From the NCBI GenBank assembly GCA_030141605.1, contig JAQGDQ010000002.1, positions 1,160,501 to 1,224,500 of the forward strand: a stretch of 64,000 bases of DNA, in the 5' to 3' direction. Shown here piece after piece: positions 24,041-36,280 of this stretch; within the stretch, counting starts at the first letter, position 1; each line of letters begins with the position of its first letter. A program made the translations under genes and the position numbers. The notes under the pieces were generated by a model. That model did not search any database. It had not been told where the DNA came from and saw nothing but the letters and a program-made list of their open reading frames with translations. Source of the stretch: Tubiluchus corallicola. Its lineage: Eukaryota > Priapulida > Priapulimorpha > Priapulimorphida > Tubiluchidae.

Positions 24041-24545
24041 GTGTCACCTCTCATTTTACAACAATTTAAAACACAAAAGTACGCGCAGTTACAGCAAAAT
24101 AAGAGCCACTTTATCGACAGAGTTATGAGACACCTTAAAAATAACGAAAAACAACCATTTTACATATAAATTAAAACAGTCATTAAACAAATATTAAAAC
24201 ATACCATTACACTAGTGAAAATTTTTTCTTCTTTCCAGCAGGTTTTTCTTCTTAGCCAGAATTTTTTTCTTAGGTGGCAGGTTTTGGCACATTCTTTTAA
24301 GCAAAATCATCTGACAGTATCTGACATAATTTATCATTATCGTTAAATTCATTAAAATTATTGATTTTTGCGCTTAGACACTGGAATAATAAGATTCGAA
24401 TATCATCATAAAGGGGACAATGCAATAAGACGTTTTTTCAGACTCGACCGTTAACTGACCACAAAAATGACACAATTTTTGATCTTTTGGGACATTGGTG
24501 TACCTTGTAATTTCTAACGTATAATGGGAACAACCCCACATGTAT
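24041..24545 (-). mobile_element. LINE 3' end remnant, minus strand
   Basis: On the minus strand, broken frames at 24540-24270 give CPKRSK, LCHFCGQ-like and then a phrase close to VLLHCPLYDDIRILLFQ. This is the cysteine/histidine pattern (C-x-C...H...C-P) found at the C-terminus of many LINE polymerases. AT-rich 3' sequence follows down to about 24041. The 5' parts are missing, which is typical of a truncated insertion. The clade is not assigned. Confidence 0.5.
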
Positions 24546-25069
24546 GTATAAAATTTGGACGTGGATCAGTTTATTCCAGACTTCACTATACTTTTAGTCT
24601 TTTGGACTTGAGCCAAACTCTCAACTTTGATTTTCTCCCTCCTGTGCACGTACAAATTTTATACAAAGACAGAGTGACAGGGAGAAAAAGAAAGATTGAT
24701 AGATAGATATAGAGAAGGAGAGAGAAATAGAAAGAAAGAGCGGTGGGGGTGTGAGAGAGAGAGATGTAGATTAGGATTAGGACATTTAACAATGAACACA
24801 GCAATTACATTTTATTTTTTCACGTTGTTTATTTTGTAACTAAATAAAACCACAAGTTTACATACAATCCAGAGCATGCAACCATAACGAAATTACATTA
24901 TGTGAATAAAAATTCCTTCGCTGAAGGATGATTATAATAAATTGAGGCATTTGAATGTCTTCGCAAATGCAGCATTCAAGCAATATGAATTTGTCAGACA
25001 TTAATGTTTAAATTGTTCAATGCTTGAATTCCTAGGTAAACGCAAGTTGTCGGATGGTCATTCGATCGA
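24546..25069. repeat. gene-less stretch with purine-rich low-complexity tract
   Basis: From about 24655 to 24775 the plus strand is strongly purine-rich, with gata, gaaa and gaga units. The remainder is AT-rich spacer with nothing recognised. Confidence 0.6.
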
Positions 25070-26263
25070 CAATTTCGGATCGTGTGAACGTCGTATTAAA
25101 ACACTCACAAATAACGCAATACGCTGATGACACTACAATCTACATAGCCCATGAAAATGTCCAAACTGCAAAAAATTATTTAGAAGAAGATATAAAAAAT
25201 ATAAATATGGCATTTAGTCATTACAAGCTAAAAATGAATAATGACAAAACAGAATTCATGATACTGTCACCCTCATTAAATACTAATGATGCATCATCAA
25301 CCACTTTGACAATAGATAATGCTGTAATCAAACAAACTAACAATGTTAAATTCCTGGGCATACAAGTAGACAATAATCTTTCATGGGATGATCACTTTAA
25401 TAACATATACACAAAAATGGCATCTAGCACATCATATCTCCGACAAGTTAAAGGGCAACTAACAAAGGAAACTAAAACACTAATATATAAAACTTTAGTT
25501 CTACCACACTTCTTATATGGATGTACGCTACTTCAAAAAACCAAAAGAGAAAATTACTTAAAATTAAATCTCCTTCAAAACTATGCGTTGAGATTGATAG
25601 CTGGGTACTCATACAAACACAAGGCAGGTAGACAAAAATTCAAAGCTTCAACAACTAACCTGAGAAAAACTTTAAAATTCCCAATCATTGAAGCACACAA
25701 AGAATATTTTACTCTGCTTTTTATATTTAAATACATTAACAACATCAGCAAACCATTCCAGAATAACAGATTTACCTTTTTTCCAAATCCTATCGTTAAT
25801 TCCAGAACATTTAATCTAAAACAAATTAGGACAAATACCCACTATGGAACGAACTCTGTAATCAAACAAGCAATTTTACTTTGGAATTCTCTACCATTAC
25901 AGGTTAAACAAATCAAGTCCCTATCAGCATTTAAAACAAAATTAAAATCACTAATATTAACCAGATATGAAATACCATCACACCAGTACGACAACATACA
26001 CACTAATTCCGAATTCATATACCCACGGCCATATTAATTAAATCATAGTTTTTTTTTATATTTTTTTGTGTATAGTTGTAAATATGTTTGATTTTATTCG
26101 TCATTACTGCACAGTAGTTTAGATTGCACTGACGCATTTGCCTTCAGCAGTGTAAGTTTTTATTAACTAACACTGATTGATTATCTCTATAAAGTTTTTA
26201 TCAGTGATTATCAATGTTTTTAATGGCAAATAAAGATTATTATATATTATATATATATATATA
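25070..26263 (+). mobile_element. 5'-truncated LINE with intact C-terminal ORF
   Basis: An open frame of 327 codons ends at TAA 26035-26037 and reads as the back half of a LINE reverse transcriptase. The catalytic YADDT lies at 25120-25134. It is followed by KLKMNNDKTEFMIL, then VKFLGIQVDNNLSW, the thumb, and a C-terminal region including YKTLVLPHFLYGCTLL and LLWNSLP. Homology begins at about 25085, just before the YADD box, so the first residues of the frame (VIRSTISDRVN) belong to the insertion site or are degraded. A 3' UTR with aataaa and a (TA)n tail ends near 26263. The uninterrupted frame suggests a young insertion. It cannot be active because the endonuclease and most of the polymerase are absent. 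Confidence 0.88.
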
Positions 26264-26616
26264 CATCCCCCGACACCAGTCCGACTGCACCCAAGAACAT
26301 CCAACAGCGTCCGATTTTGTTGGCCGGCAAAATCGGGTGAAAATCGAATCGTCTAAACTGGGCATCAAATATTCCATATTTTTATACCGATGTAGTACCT
26401 TTACTTTTTTCTAATTGTAGGCTGACCTTGTGTAGTCACTTACCTCGTTTGTGGCAATAACAACTTTCCTACATTGTAACAAAATGTGACAGATTGCATA
26501 CTTTTATTAAGGCAATTTAAATACTGCAAACAAAAAGTGATATTATTACAGAAAAAACACTTGTCTGAGAAACTTTACATACTTTATACTTTATGCCTCA
26601 GCTTAAAAGGGGACAG
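26264..26616. other. short spacer, nothing recognised
   Basis: AT-rich sequence between the LINE tail and the inverted-repeat element. The open frames here are short and featureless. Confidence 0.5.
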
Positions 26617-27551
26617 GCCATTTGGGTGTAGTCGTTTGGGCAAGACATTTGGGCGGCAGCACCGACGCGTACGTTCTGCAGTGAGCTACAAATTACGTTG
26701 CCTAGTAGGCTAAAGTTACATGGGAGTCCTCATCAATTTCCTGCTTAGTGATTACCATGCAACTTATAAAACATCTATAGTTTTAGTAAAATTCGAATCA
26801 ACTATAACTTACTAGTGTGTGTAGAAACACTGCTGTGCTGAGCTCATACTAGTATAGTATTATCATGCATTTCCCAAGAGATATGCAAAAATGTTTACAA
26901 GTTACTACTGCTAATCGTGACACTGATAATCACACATTCATACTTATAATCATTTGGCTTAATTAATTTGGTCATTTTTGCGTTGGCAGCTAGTATAAGC
27001 AGCCAAATAGCACATCCTACGTACGTCAGTTTCTTCTAAAGCGCTCATTGAATACAGCATATCTGCGAAGTGCGTAACACTGGGCGAAATACCGCACTAC
27101 TTGTACGGGTAATAAATTATGGTGTGAATATATAGATTTTTGTGAAGCACATTTTTGTTATTTAGGTATTGTTTGTGATACACTATACGTTTTTGAAATA
27201 AAGTTCTGTCATATATTAATAAAATGTTAGGGTAAACTTGCAGTGTCTTCTGCTTAATTCATTTAAAAAAGTTACGTACAGTACTGAAAACGTAAATACA
27301 GAAAGTGCAGATTCAACTGAGTGGTCTTAATTGTTGTATCATATATGACTGCATATGCTTAATTTAGTGAAGCGATGAATCTTAAAAGATTGACAGTCAG
27401 GAAAATAGTGAGTCATTAAAAAATTAATAAAAAAAAAATAAATACAATATTAAACTTTACTGGTGCCCGAATGTTTCGTATTCTAGTGTTCTTGTGCCCA
27501 TATATGCCGTGCTCAAATGTCTTGTGCCCAAGAATTCAGTACCCAAATGTC
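26617..27551. mobile_element. fold-back-like element with repeat-built inverted ends
   Basis: The left end (26617-26662) contains catttggg, then gtttgggcaagacatttggg. The right end (27505-27551) read in reverse complement gives gacatttgggtac, then cttgggcacaagacatttg, so the two ends match over about 46 bases with small gaps. Each end is itself made of short related units of the form gggca-aagacatttg, and more units continue inward on the right to about 27461. The 840-base interior has no coding signal. This is the layout of fold-back elements or of a MITE with subrepeats. No target duplication was identified. Confidence 0.65.
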
Positions 27552-28028
27552 ACGTACCCGTTTAAGGATGCGTTGGACCGCATTCCGTTAAATGTGAAGG
27601 TACATTGCCTTATGCGAACATTTATGCCTACACTAGCCACGCCATTCGTACGCTACGACCTGTAACTGTAACAGTTGCCATTTGGATAATTTGCGTACAA
27701 CATGTCCCTAGTGTGTCTGACTTAGAGAGGCATAAGTAATGCAAAGTGACACACGATTTACTGTGTAAATCAAATTACTGGCGGCATTGGCTTCTTTTTT
27801 AATACAAATGGATCCCAATAGTATTAAATGTATATACAACCTTTAGTGTTCTTCTGCACGTCGAGTGTCTGATGTTGCCACAGCTCTATGAAACATTCAA
27901 TCATCAGTATAGGCTTACCAATATAGGCTTACCAAATGTTAAAACTTTCTTTTTCTACACTGCTATTAAGTTTCTTTAGTACAACATGAACAAATATAAA
28001 CTTGCCAAGAAGAAATGCTCTGTTGTTT
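27552..28028. other. gene-less spacer
   Basis: AT-rich, no supported exon. A short direct repeat (aggcttaccaa, near 27912 and 27926) is the only internal structure noticed. Confidence 0.45.
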
Positions 28029-31000
28029 CTAGATTAAATTAGATTAGATTTTTTTATTTATCTCATTTTCATTTCATTTTTTACTTATTTACACGTTAAA
28101 AGATTAAGACCATCACATATTATACAAAATATACAATCTGCTAAATATTATCAATCGGGTTTGCATAAAATGAAAGGGAGGGGAGAACACAAATGTAATA
28201 AAATCCCTGTCTTGACATTTGACTTAACTAAAACATGGACATTAAAAAATAAATCAATATCAAGTAAATAATTTTAAAACAGTATGAAATTTGTAAATTA
28301 ATAAAAACACATTAAAATATTTCATTTTATCCACATACAATTTTTTACTCATCACTATCACAACATGCATACTCTTCAATAACAGTTTTCTTTAAAATAC
28401 TTGCTATAATTACGTACATTTTTTTACAATTTTTAACATCGTCATATCACATTCCATAATCTACAACACAGTATACATTATTTTTATTGGTTCTCACATA
28501 AGGTAGCATGAAAATTTCCTACCTGTCTATTATTAAATTTTATCGATACGTAGTTTACTACTGGAAAAAGTTTCTGAATATTTGTTAGCAACGGGAATTT
28601 TCTTGCCCCTCTAACTGCTGTTTTCTAGTGTATCAGATCTTTCAGTTTTAAGGTTTTCATATAAAACAGCAAATTTGTGTGAGCTGTGTGCCCAGCTTTA
28701 TATAGCAATCGTGCTACTGCCTTTTTTGGAAGTTTTATAAATGGAATCAATATTTGTTACGCAGGTAGCCTATTTCTCTAACCTCGCTGCAGTATTGGAT
28801 GAATACGGCAGGATTAAAGAGGCACCAAGAGTTTTCCCTGGTGTATGCTCTGGCAAATATTTAACTTTATGTATAATCGTAATGCTTTTTGATAGCCGAT
28901 AGGGGTAATGAAATTAACCCGTTGTTTCCAAGAAAGTGACTGATCTATTCAAACCCCTAGAAATTTTGCTACAGAAACCAAGTGACGTAATAAATAATAT
29001 TTATATATTTATCACGTCCCTACACAAACAGTTTCTATGGGTTTGTTACGCCTCCTTTATCCTTTTGTTGCTGAAAAACATGGATTTTGTTTTACACGAG
29101 TTCAACAGCAAATCATTGGTTTAATTTGCCTGATTCAGCACTCATCATATGATACTATTCACGAATATTATTCCCAGTACCAATGACATTTGTGTCATCT
29201 GCGAATAAAGTGAATTTTAACTTGTCTGTTGTTTTACACGTATCATTTATGTACAGGAAAAAAGGTCTGACCTAAAATCGATCCTTGTAGAATTCTACAC
29301 ATGACATTCAAACAATCTGACTCACACTCAACTTATTTAATAAATTGTTGCCTACTTTCTAGATAACTGGTTATTCATTTCTTCACAACCCCATGTATAC
29401 CATATCATTCCAATCTTTATATTAATAAACTGCGACCGAGTGACTTTTTTAAATAAAAAAAAACGCCAATGGAAACTTTCTATCTCTTCTACTAGTTCGT
29501 TTGGAACTAAACATATGAATGTTGACTTCTAAACGATATTGGTTACTATTAAATATTTTGTGCTTTTCAATAAACGTGTTTAAACGATTGCTGTGAAACT
29601 TGTCTAAATTTTTTGAAAGTTGTCGAAGCAGCGATACAGGCTTATAGTTGTAAATTGGTTATGTTTTCCTTCTTTGTAAGATTGTTTTTGCTTTTTTCAT
29701 GAATGTCAGAAAAATACCTTCGCTAAAAGACAAGTTAAAGCAATACACCAAAGGCTTACCTTTTTAATAATTGACATGTCCATTTTATTACAATCTTTGG
29801 ACTTCTCGTTTCTTAAATGACTCTTTACGTTAATATTTTCTAACTTCTCCGCGTTTCACAAAAACGTGAGATTTTTATTGAAATACTTTATGTGAGTATC
29901 TTTTTTGGTACTTTTTCCGCTAATTGTCGACCTACAGGCAGAAAAAATTCGTTGAATACGTTGGCGATATCTTTTTTATCATTAAATTTTATTATTTTAT
30001 TTTCGTGGATATTGGATATTGTATGGGCATTTCTGATCTTTCCACGTCTCTTTGGCGTCGTTTTTACTCGCTTCCTGTAAATTATTGTAATCCTCTTTTG
30101 CAGAATATCTAATACATGTAATTTGTATCGGCTTGTTTTTAAAAATTTTTAATTTGCCTTCAACATTTTTAGTGTTTTTAGTGCTTTAGGGAAATGCTGT
30201 TTATTCAATTAATTTTTCCTTGCACGCACTTTACAAGCCTTGGTCATTCATGGTTTGTCTGCCTTACATAACTTAACTGACCTTTTTTGCTCTGTTCTTC
30301 ACACAGCGTACTAAAAGTTTCTATAAAGAATTCATATTCCTTATCAAAGTCAACATTGAAACTGTGTTGCTAATCTGCTTCTAAAAGTTTAGATTGCTTT
30401 GTCACTTTGCAGACAAAATTAAAAGTATAGTCATGTGATGTACATTTCTTATCCTGTAAACAAGACAAGCTCTTTAACGAAACAAGCTCACTTATATCAT
30501 GAATTATTAAATCACTTACCATTTCACAGTGCAAATTCTAAGTAAAAATATTATTTATAATTTTCAATATATAGGCTGTTATTGTACCAGGTGTATTAAT
30601 TATGGGTGTATAGTTCAAACGAACATTGTGCGAACAGAGACAGCACTACTGTTGTGATTAACATTACTATCTACTAATACTAAAAATATTTTTATAATTT
30701 TTAATATATAGACTGTTATTGTACTAGTTTATTAATTACTGTGTGCATAGTCAAATCGAACATTGTATCTACAAAAGTCAGCCGTACTGTTGTGATTATC
30801 AATTTTGAATATATCACAGTTAAAACCTCCACATATTATCAAAACTGATTTTCTCTCACTAACGTTCGCGTAACACATTATCGATCAGTTCCGTGAATTT
30901 ATCCATGTTTGACCCTGCATTGTGACCTATAATTATTCTGTTTCAATCGTTACACATTTCGTTCCGCTCCGTTACAATTTACAGTACTAAGTTTTATCGA

Positions 31001-31210
31001 GAGATTTATAATTGAGAGACTTTTTAACATATAAAGCAACAGCACCAGCTTTTTTGTTTGTCAGTTCATAACCGTCTATATGATAGTCTGACTTATTAAG
31101 CTTCACGTCAAACCATGTTTTCCATACAACTATAATTTGAAAATTTTTACGCATTTTTTTGTACGCAGTCTTTGATCTGGTCGAATTTTATACGCGAGCT
31201 TCTACTATTA
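28029..31210 (-). mobile_element. nearly full-length decayed LINE, minus strand
   Basis: Read on the minus strand from 31210. Endonuclease phrases come first: TWFD...SDYHIDGYELTN and VALYVKKSLNY-like at about 31190-30990, and then FTELIDNVL near 30900. A linker follows at 30360-29890 (CEEQSKKG, later KETWK-like). The polymerase shows GILQGSILG-like near 29290-29265, and FADDT at 29205-29191 after LKFTL. A C-terminal domain lies at 28770-28430 (AHTNLLFY, LKTLKLKD, then NRQVGNF). The 3' end near 28029 has AATAAA followed by short ATCTA-type repeats. Many stops and frameshifts break it. The endonuclease region holds a 138-bp tandem duplication (30543-30800). Confidence 0.85.
30543..30800. repeat. 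tandem duplication inside the LINE, period about 138 bp
   Basis: Copy one begins taaaaatatt at 30543 and copy two begins with the same string at 30681. Both continue through atatataggctgttattgta or its close variant, a shared gaacattgt block and a shared ctgttgtgatta block. The copies are diverged, so the duplication is old or arose before insertion. Confidence 0.75.
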
Positions 31211-31326
31211 TAACGGATTATGGAGAAATCGGTATTAGTACTGTAGTTACATTATCAATAAACTGCTGTTACAAGTAATATTTACAAGTAGCATTCGATC
31301 ATTGTAAAACTTATGATCTTATTCAT

Positions 31327-31883
31327 CAGGGCGGATTAAGGTGTATTGGTGCCCTAAGCACACCGAGCACCGGGTGTCCCGGTTCTCTCCTTCGCCCCGC
31401 ATCACCGCGTGCACGTTTCGTATTACATATTGTATTTCGTATACAATCGAAACATACGTATTATGTGATACAAATTGCGCGACAGTATATATGTAAAACA
31501 AACCCAATTGCTCTGTAAAGGATTTATGTCACTTAAATTGCTTATTGACTTAAAAATGAATTTTAATTAAATAAGTCAGCTATAAGAAAAGGTATGATGC
31601 GTGCCAATAGCAGCAGCAACAGCAACAGCTTGCTATGGCAATAGGCAAAAACAAGGTGATAAAAGACGAAACCCTAATAATGATGCTATGTAATATAATG
31701 ATACGAAAAACAACCCAGCCAAGGTGTCTCATTCTCCTGTAGCCGTCTACCTCACATTTGGACTGTGTAAGGTTTTGTGGTCGTTAACATACTTTATTAA
31801 AAATTTTGTTTGTTTTCAATTTTTTGCCAGCTCGGGACTCTAAGCATGCGCTTAGTCTGGTTATGCGTTAATCCGACCCAGTG
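31327..31883. mobile_element. non-autonomous hAT-like element
   Basis: The left end is cagggcggattaagg. The right end in reverse complement is cactgggtcggattaacg. The shared core ggattaa with cagg/cact-type termini matches common hAT-like inverted ends, and a ctaagc block lies inside both ends. The interior of about 520 bases has no transposase signature. The flanks do not show a clear 8-bp duplication, so the insertion is old or the ends are misplaced by a few bases. It abuts the 5' end of the decayed LINE at 28.0-31.2 kb. Confidence 0.6.
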
Positions 31884-33239
31884 AATCAGTAAATCTTTCA
31901 GAATTGCACTGGCTATAGTCTGTACATTTAAAACATTTGAAATTAAATTGTTCACATTTTGTATACTTCAAATACTTCAGGTGTCACATTAATGTTACTA
32001 TACATAGTTGCTGCAGTCTAAATGCGTTATCAACAATATTTTGAAAAAGGAAAATTAAATTAAATTATTAACATGTAAACTGTTATTACTGTTTTTGTTT
32101 AAAGCCCATTAATATTTTTGGTTCGATTTACCTGATCTAAATAGGCTCTGTAGTGTTTGTCGTGACTCAAAACAGCAACAGCGTTCGATTACAGCCATTG
32201 TTACACATGCCTGGTAAAGATTCCGAACAACATAAGACAACCAAGCTGCGTACGCTGCCATCTTAAATTAGGGTAGTTTTAGATGAATTAGGATCGATTA
32301 TCGAACCCCGATTAACTCAACTGTTTTAGTGTGCGATTTCATATGGATGGAGTACATTCCAATGCGAAGAAAATTTCTGGCTCCTTGCTGCAACAACTCG
32401 TTCGCTTTCAGCTTTACTCTGTGAACATCTTAGAGTAAACATTTGCCGTTGTCCCGCCGGCTCGGTGTCATAATAACTTGAATCACAGTTGACTTGGTAA
32501 TGCACTCAGAAAAAGAGATGCCCGCCGGGTTAGAAGCCTGTATAGTAAACTCGCTGTATTTGCACACAGTACCCTGGCAATCTCTCATTCTTCACTGTGC
32601 TGGAACTTATTGTATAATTTCACCCGAAGAACACATTTAATGTCGTGAGATTTTTGAAAGAGACTTTCAGCTGTTTTATCAATCTCTTTTAATTGTCAGG
32701 TTTCCCTGGAAGCATTGATGAATTAACAAAGATGCATTTGACGTCACAAAGCTCTAGTCGGTTACTCTGAAATTGTATAATTAATAACTCATATAAGCAG
32801 TAACTACTAGACATTTGAAAACATTGTTTTAAATTATTATATAATATATAAATAAGTTAATACATTTCAAACCAACTTGTAATAAAAATTAAGCTCGTGT
32901 CGTATGAATTCAACGGAGATTAAATATGACAGTGGAAAAAGGATGCACAGCCCATAATTAAAGTCAGCGCACCACAAGTCCGCTATTATACACTGACTTT
33001 CTTATGTAAGCTGGGTCAGGGGCATGCCCGGAAGTTATGCATATTGTTTAGTTACTATACCTCGGTAATGAAAAGTGGTACTGACAAGCCACTGGCACAG
33101 CAGTGTTTAATTTTTGTTCGATTACTGCTATGTTTACCCGCCTTGAGGGCAGATTTCTTTTATTTTAGAGTTCTGCCGGCCCAGTGTCTACAATGGACAT
33201 AACGGGCATTTGATGATATGATGATGAATGAAGAATGAA
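31884..33239. other. gene-less stretch
   Basis: No exon or repeat family recognised. Composition is mixed, with a slightly GC-richer patch around 32400-32600. Confidence 0.4.
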
Positions 33240-34385
33240 CTTAAAACAAAACGGAGGTGTTTCACCTTAAACAACGGCGATTAATCCTGGAAGAAATTCT
33301 GTTGGGCATTGAAGAAGAATCAGAAAATGTCAAAAGGTGCTTTCTCAAAACTTAAAAATATCTTCAGCAATAGGAATACTCTGGAAACTTGAAATCTTCA
33401 ACGCTTACATATTTTTCTATACAATTCGGAATTGCGGACCTTGAAAGTAAATAATCTGCTAGAGACTGATGTTTTCAACGACGTTATACAGTTCATTATC
33501 GCAAATAAAATGACCAAAGGTTATAAGTAACAAAGATTTGTACGACAAAATCAAGGAAAACCAAAAAGCAGAAGACTAAACTGGGTGTTTCACACTTTGA
33601 GATTATTGGAAGACAGTCTACTTATTAAAGCTTTCCACGAATCAATTCAACCATCAAAGAAGCCAAGGGGAAGGGGAGGTAGGTTGTTCACGTGAATGGA
33701 TTTCGCACAAAAAGACCTCAATGGAACATGTCTAAATTTGAAAGGTACTTCATCGTGAGGAGTAGCAAAATAACGTGCCATTTGGCGACAGAAGATGGTC
33801 GGTGTATTGTCATTGGGCCATTGATACACGCTATATCATATGATATGATATGACTGAGTTTTTTCTTGATAAGTTGTTGGAAGCTAACAAAAAAAGGAAA
33901 ATTGTAGCATTGTCAGCTTATTCAGATCTCACAAAGGATGCTGAAAACAAACAAGACTTCTCTTGAAACCAAAGTTCGAATCCTTTCAACTTTATAGTTG
34001 AACCTTTATTTTTGTGCAATGCTGAACTGGGGACAATAAAAGTTAAACAACGTATGAATATTCACCCTTTTCCAAAACGTCTCAAGAAAAAGCTCTTAGT
34101 TATCAAATGGCCTGACAGAATACCCAGTGATGACCTGTATGATGTGGTGAAGAAGAACTGTTTCAAGGGCCCTTGAATAAACAATCATGGTAAGAAAACT
34201 TCACTGGATTCGGCATGTACCAAGATGGCCTCAAGAACCTCTTCTTCCTATAGCATTACGTAAAGCTCTTGAAACGACAGAAAAGCCAAGAAAGAGTCTG
34301 CTAGATTTGAGGGATGTTGCACCGTGGGCAGGCAGACAAGATTGCTTGCAGCAACAGGTGGGACGTGCAATGTTTTAGAAAGTAT
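33240..34385 (+). mobile_element. two tandem LINE tails (RTE-like, with RLRW..GH domain)
   Basis: Copy one, about 33240-33780, reads in broken frames GAFSKLKNIFSNRN, then FNAY.FLYNSELRTL, then HTLRLLEDSLLIKAFHESI and KKPRGRG. Copy two, about 33930-34378, reads TSLETKVRI, CNAELGT-like, a WPDRIPSDDLYDVVK phrase, then LHWIRHVPRWPQEPLL and KALETTEKPR. Both show the end of a reverse transcriptase followed by the C-terminal domain typical of LINEs annotated as craniofacial-development-protein-2-like (RTE group). Same order twice, same strand, head to tail. Both are crippled by stops. Confidence 0.7.
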
Positions 34386-35689
34386 AAGCACGCATACGAC
34401 GACGACGACGAATGAGATTTTTGACATCTGTTGTCAATGACGAAAACATGGTGCCTGCAAGACATTTAGGAAAATTTTGATGTCATTTTCCCGTGACATG
34501 ATTATTTTTGCATTTTATACAATAAGAAAAGGAAATCTTTATGAGGGTCTTCGGCAGATAAGCGTATTGCCATGCCAGTTAGGCCACATAGACTCTTCGT
34601 TTTCCGATGGCTGAGAAATTTCAGTTAATTTAAGAAAATCCTGAGGGTGGTTTTCTTTTTTAGTAAAGTAAGTACTGTACAGTACTGATGAATGTAAAGA
34701 AAAATCTATAGCGCAGCACCACGCTCTGCAAGTTACGTAACTAAGCCTAGCATTTGAGTGTTAAGACTTCTGCGTTTATAGCATTAGTATTTTATTTTGG
34801 TCCTTAAATCACGAATCTTAATACGCTAGTAAGTGTTCACATGCAGATGTATGTATTGAAATGTGTGGTTAAAAACAATTTATTTTTCGAAATCTGTAGT
34901 AAGGGCCCTGAAAATGGTGACGTCTGTCAAAGTGTCAGCGACATTGCTCATTGGTCAATTTTTCCATTGTCATTCATTTGTATTTAAGTAAGTATTTAGG
35001 CATTATAGGGTAATAATCTTCAGTTTTTTACATGAAACAACGACGCTGGAGATTGGACCAGGCGTAATCAAGTGATGAACGCGGTCACGCTCGCGGATTT
35101 CAATGCATAACATTGAATAACTCTAAAACTATTTAACTAGTCACGAAACTTGCTGGATAGATATCTGGAGTAGTGATTCAGACAATAGTGTACATAAAAA
35201 CTTTAAAATATTTAAAGATCCCAGACAGAAGTGACCTCTAATTCAAAGAGTACTCGGATGCTAGGCATATAACCGAAGTAGACATTTAAGATTTGTTAAG
35301 CATCACTCGCTCACCTCTCATTGTCAAGTCATAAACACTGTTATAAGCTCAAACTGAAATTGTTTAAGGGCCCCCGGTAAGAGTCGAAAACGGGATAGGA
35401 GTGAAGGTTTGAAAATTAGGGCAAACTACTCAATCTCACATGAGTAAACCGCATTGGACCAGGGACAGTCAAGTGATAAATAGTCATGAGCATCATGCAC
35501 ACTGGTTAGTCACACCCGAGCGTGAGTTTATTGTCATCTTTAGGTATTGGTAACTCGGTTACATATTTGGATGCAGTTCTGGACAACCATTTATACTTTA
35601 GAGTATTTGTACAATTGTACATTCTAAGTGTAAAAAACAGCAGGTAACTTACATTGACTTACAAAATTAAGAAAGCATTTAACTAAGGA
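34386..35689. other. gene-less stretch with a weak internal repeat
   Basis: A phrase ttggaccagg...tcaagtgat occurs near 35054 and again near 35456, and gggccc-containing phrases occur near 34902 and 35369. This hints at two diverged copies of an unknown repeat. Nothing coding is supported. Confidence 0.4.
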
Positions 35690-36280
35690 TTCAATGCAAT
35701 GTACCATGTCTTCGCTTGTTATCAAACTTTAGTTATGCAAATTCAATATTTGTCGTCCCACGGTGCACCTTGAACCCAATTTAAATCAATTGCAATTGGA
35801 GCCGGTCAAAGTTGCAACAGGTATTACAAAATATGACAGAGCGTTTTGTACAATTATTCATTGGTTACCCATTAGCTGTCGATGTACGTTCAAAATATTA
35901 GTTTACAAAGCATTACATGGACTGGCTTCAGCTTACTGATCCTCTACATCTTCGTGTATGCAGCAGAGGAACACGCAAGCTAGCAAAGCAAATGAATTAG
36001 AACTTGTACCTTTTAATAAAAAGAGTCTTTACTCATTTAGAATTTTCAAGCGGTGCTCCAGAATACTAGAATAAGCTACCAATTGAAATTAGAACCTTCA
36101 CGAATTTAAATTCTTTTAAAAGGAAACCAGAACGTCATCTCTTTAAACAGTATTTTAATGTATGTAAGTGGTGAATGTTTTGTAGATTTTATGATTTATG
36201 GCTAGGTTGAATTGTACTATAGTTTATTAGTATATGGTTTTATCTGAATATTTTTAATTGTACAGGACGTTTTTGAAAAA
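35690..36280 (+). mobile_element. LINE C-terminal remnant (L2/CR1-like)
   Basis: Broken plus-strand frames show GITKYDRAFCTIIHWLPI, then CTFKILVYKALHGLASAY, a middle part with NELELVPFNKKSLYS, and finally the Phe-Lys-rich end before KQYFN-like codons at 36150. This is the usual order of the connection and C-terminal region of L2/CR1-type polymerases. The 3' end, tttttaattgtacagg followed by a decayed run, also resembles those elements. At least four stops or shifts are present. Confidence 0.78.
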
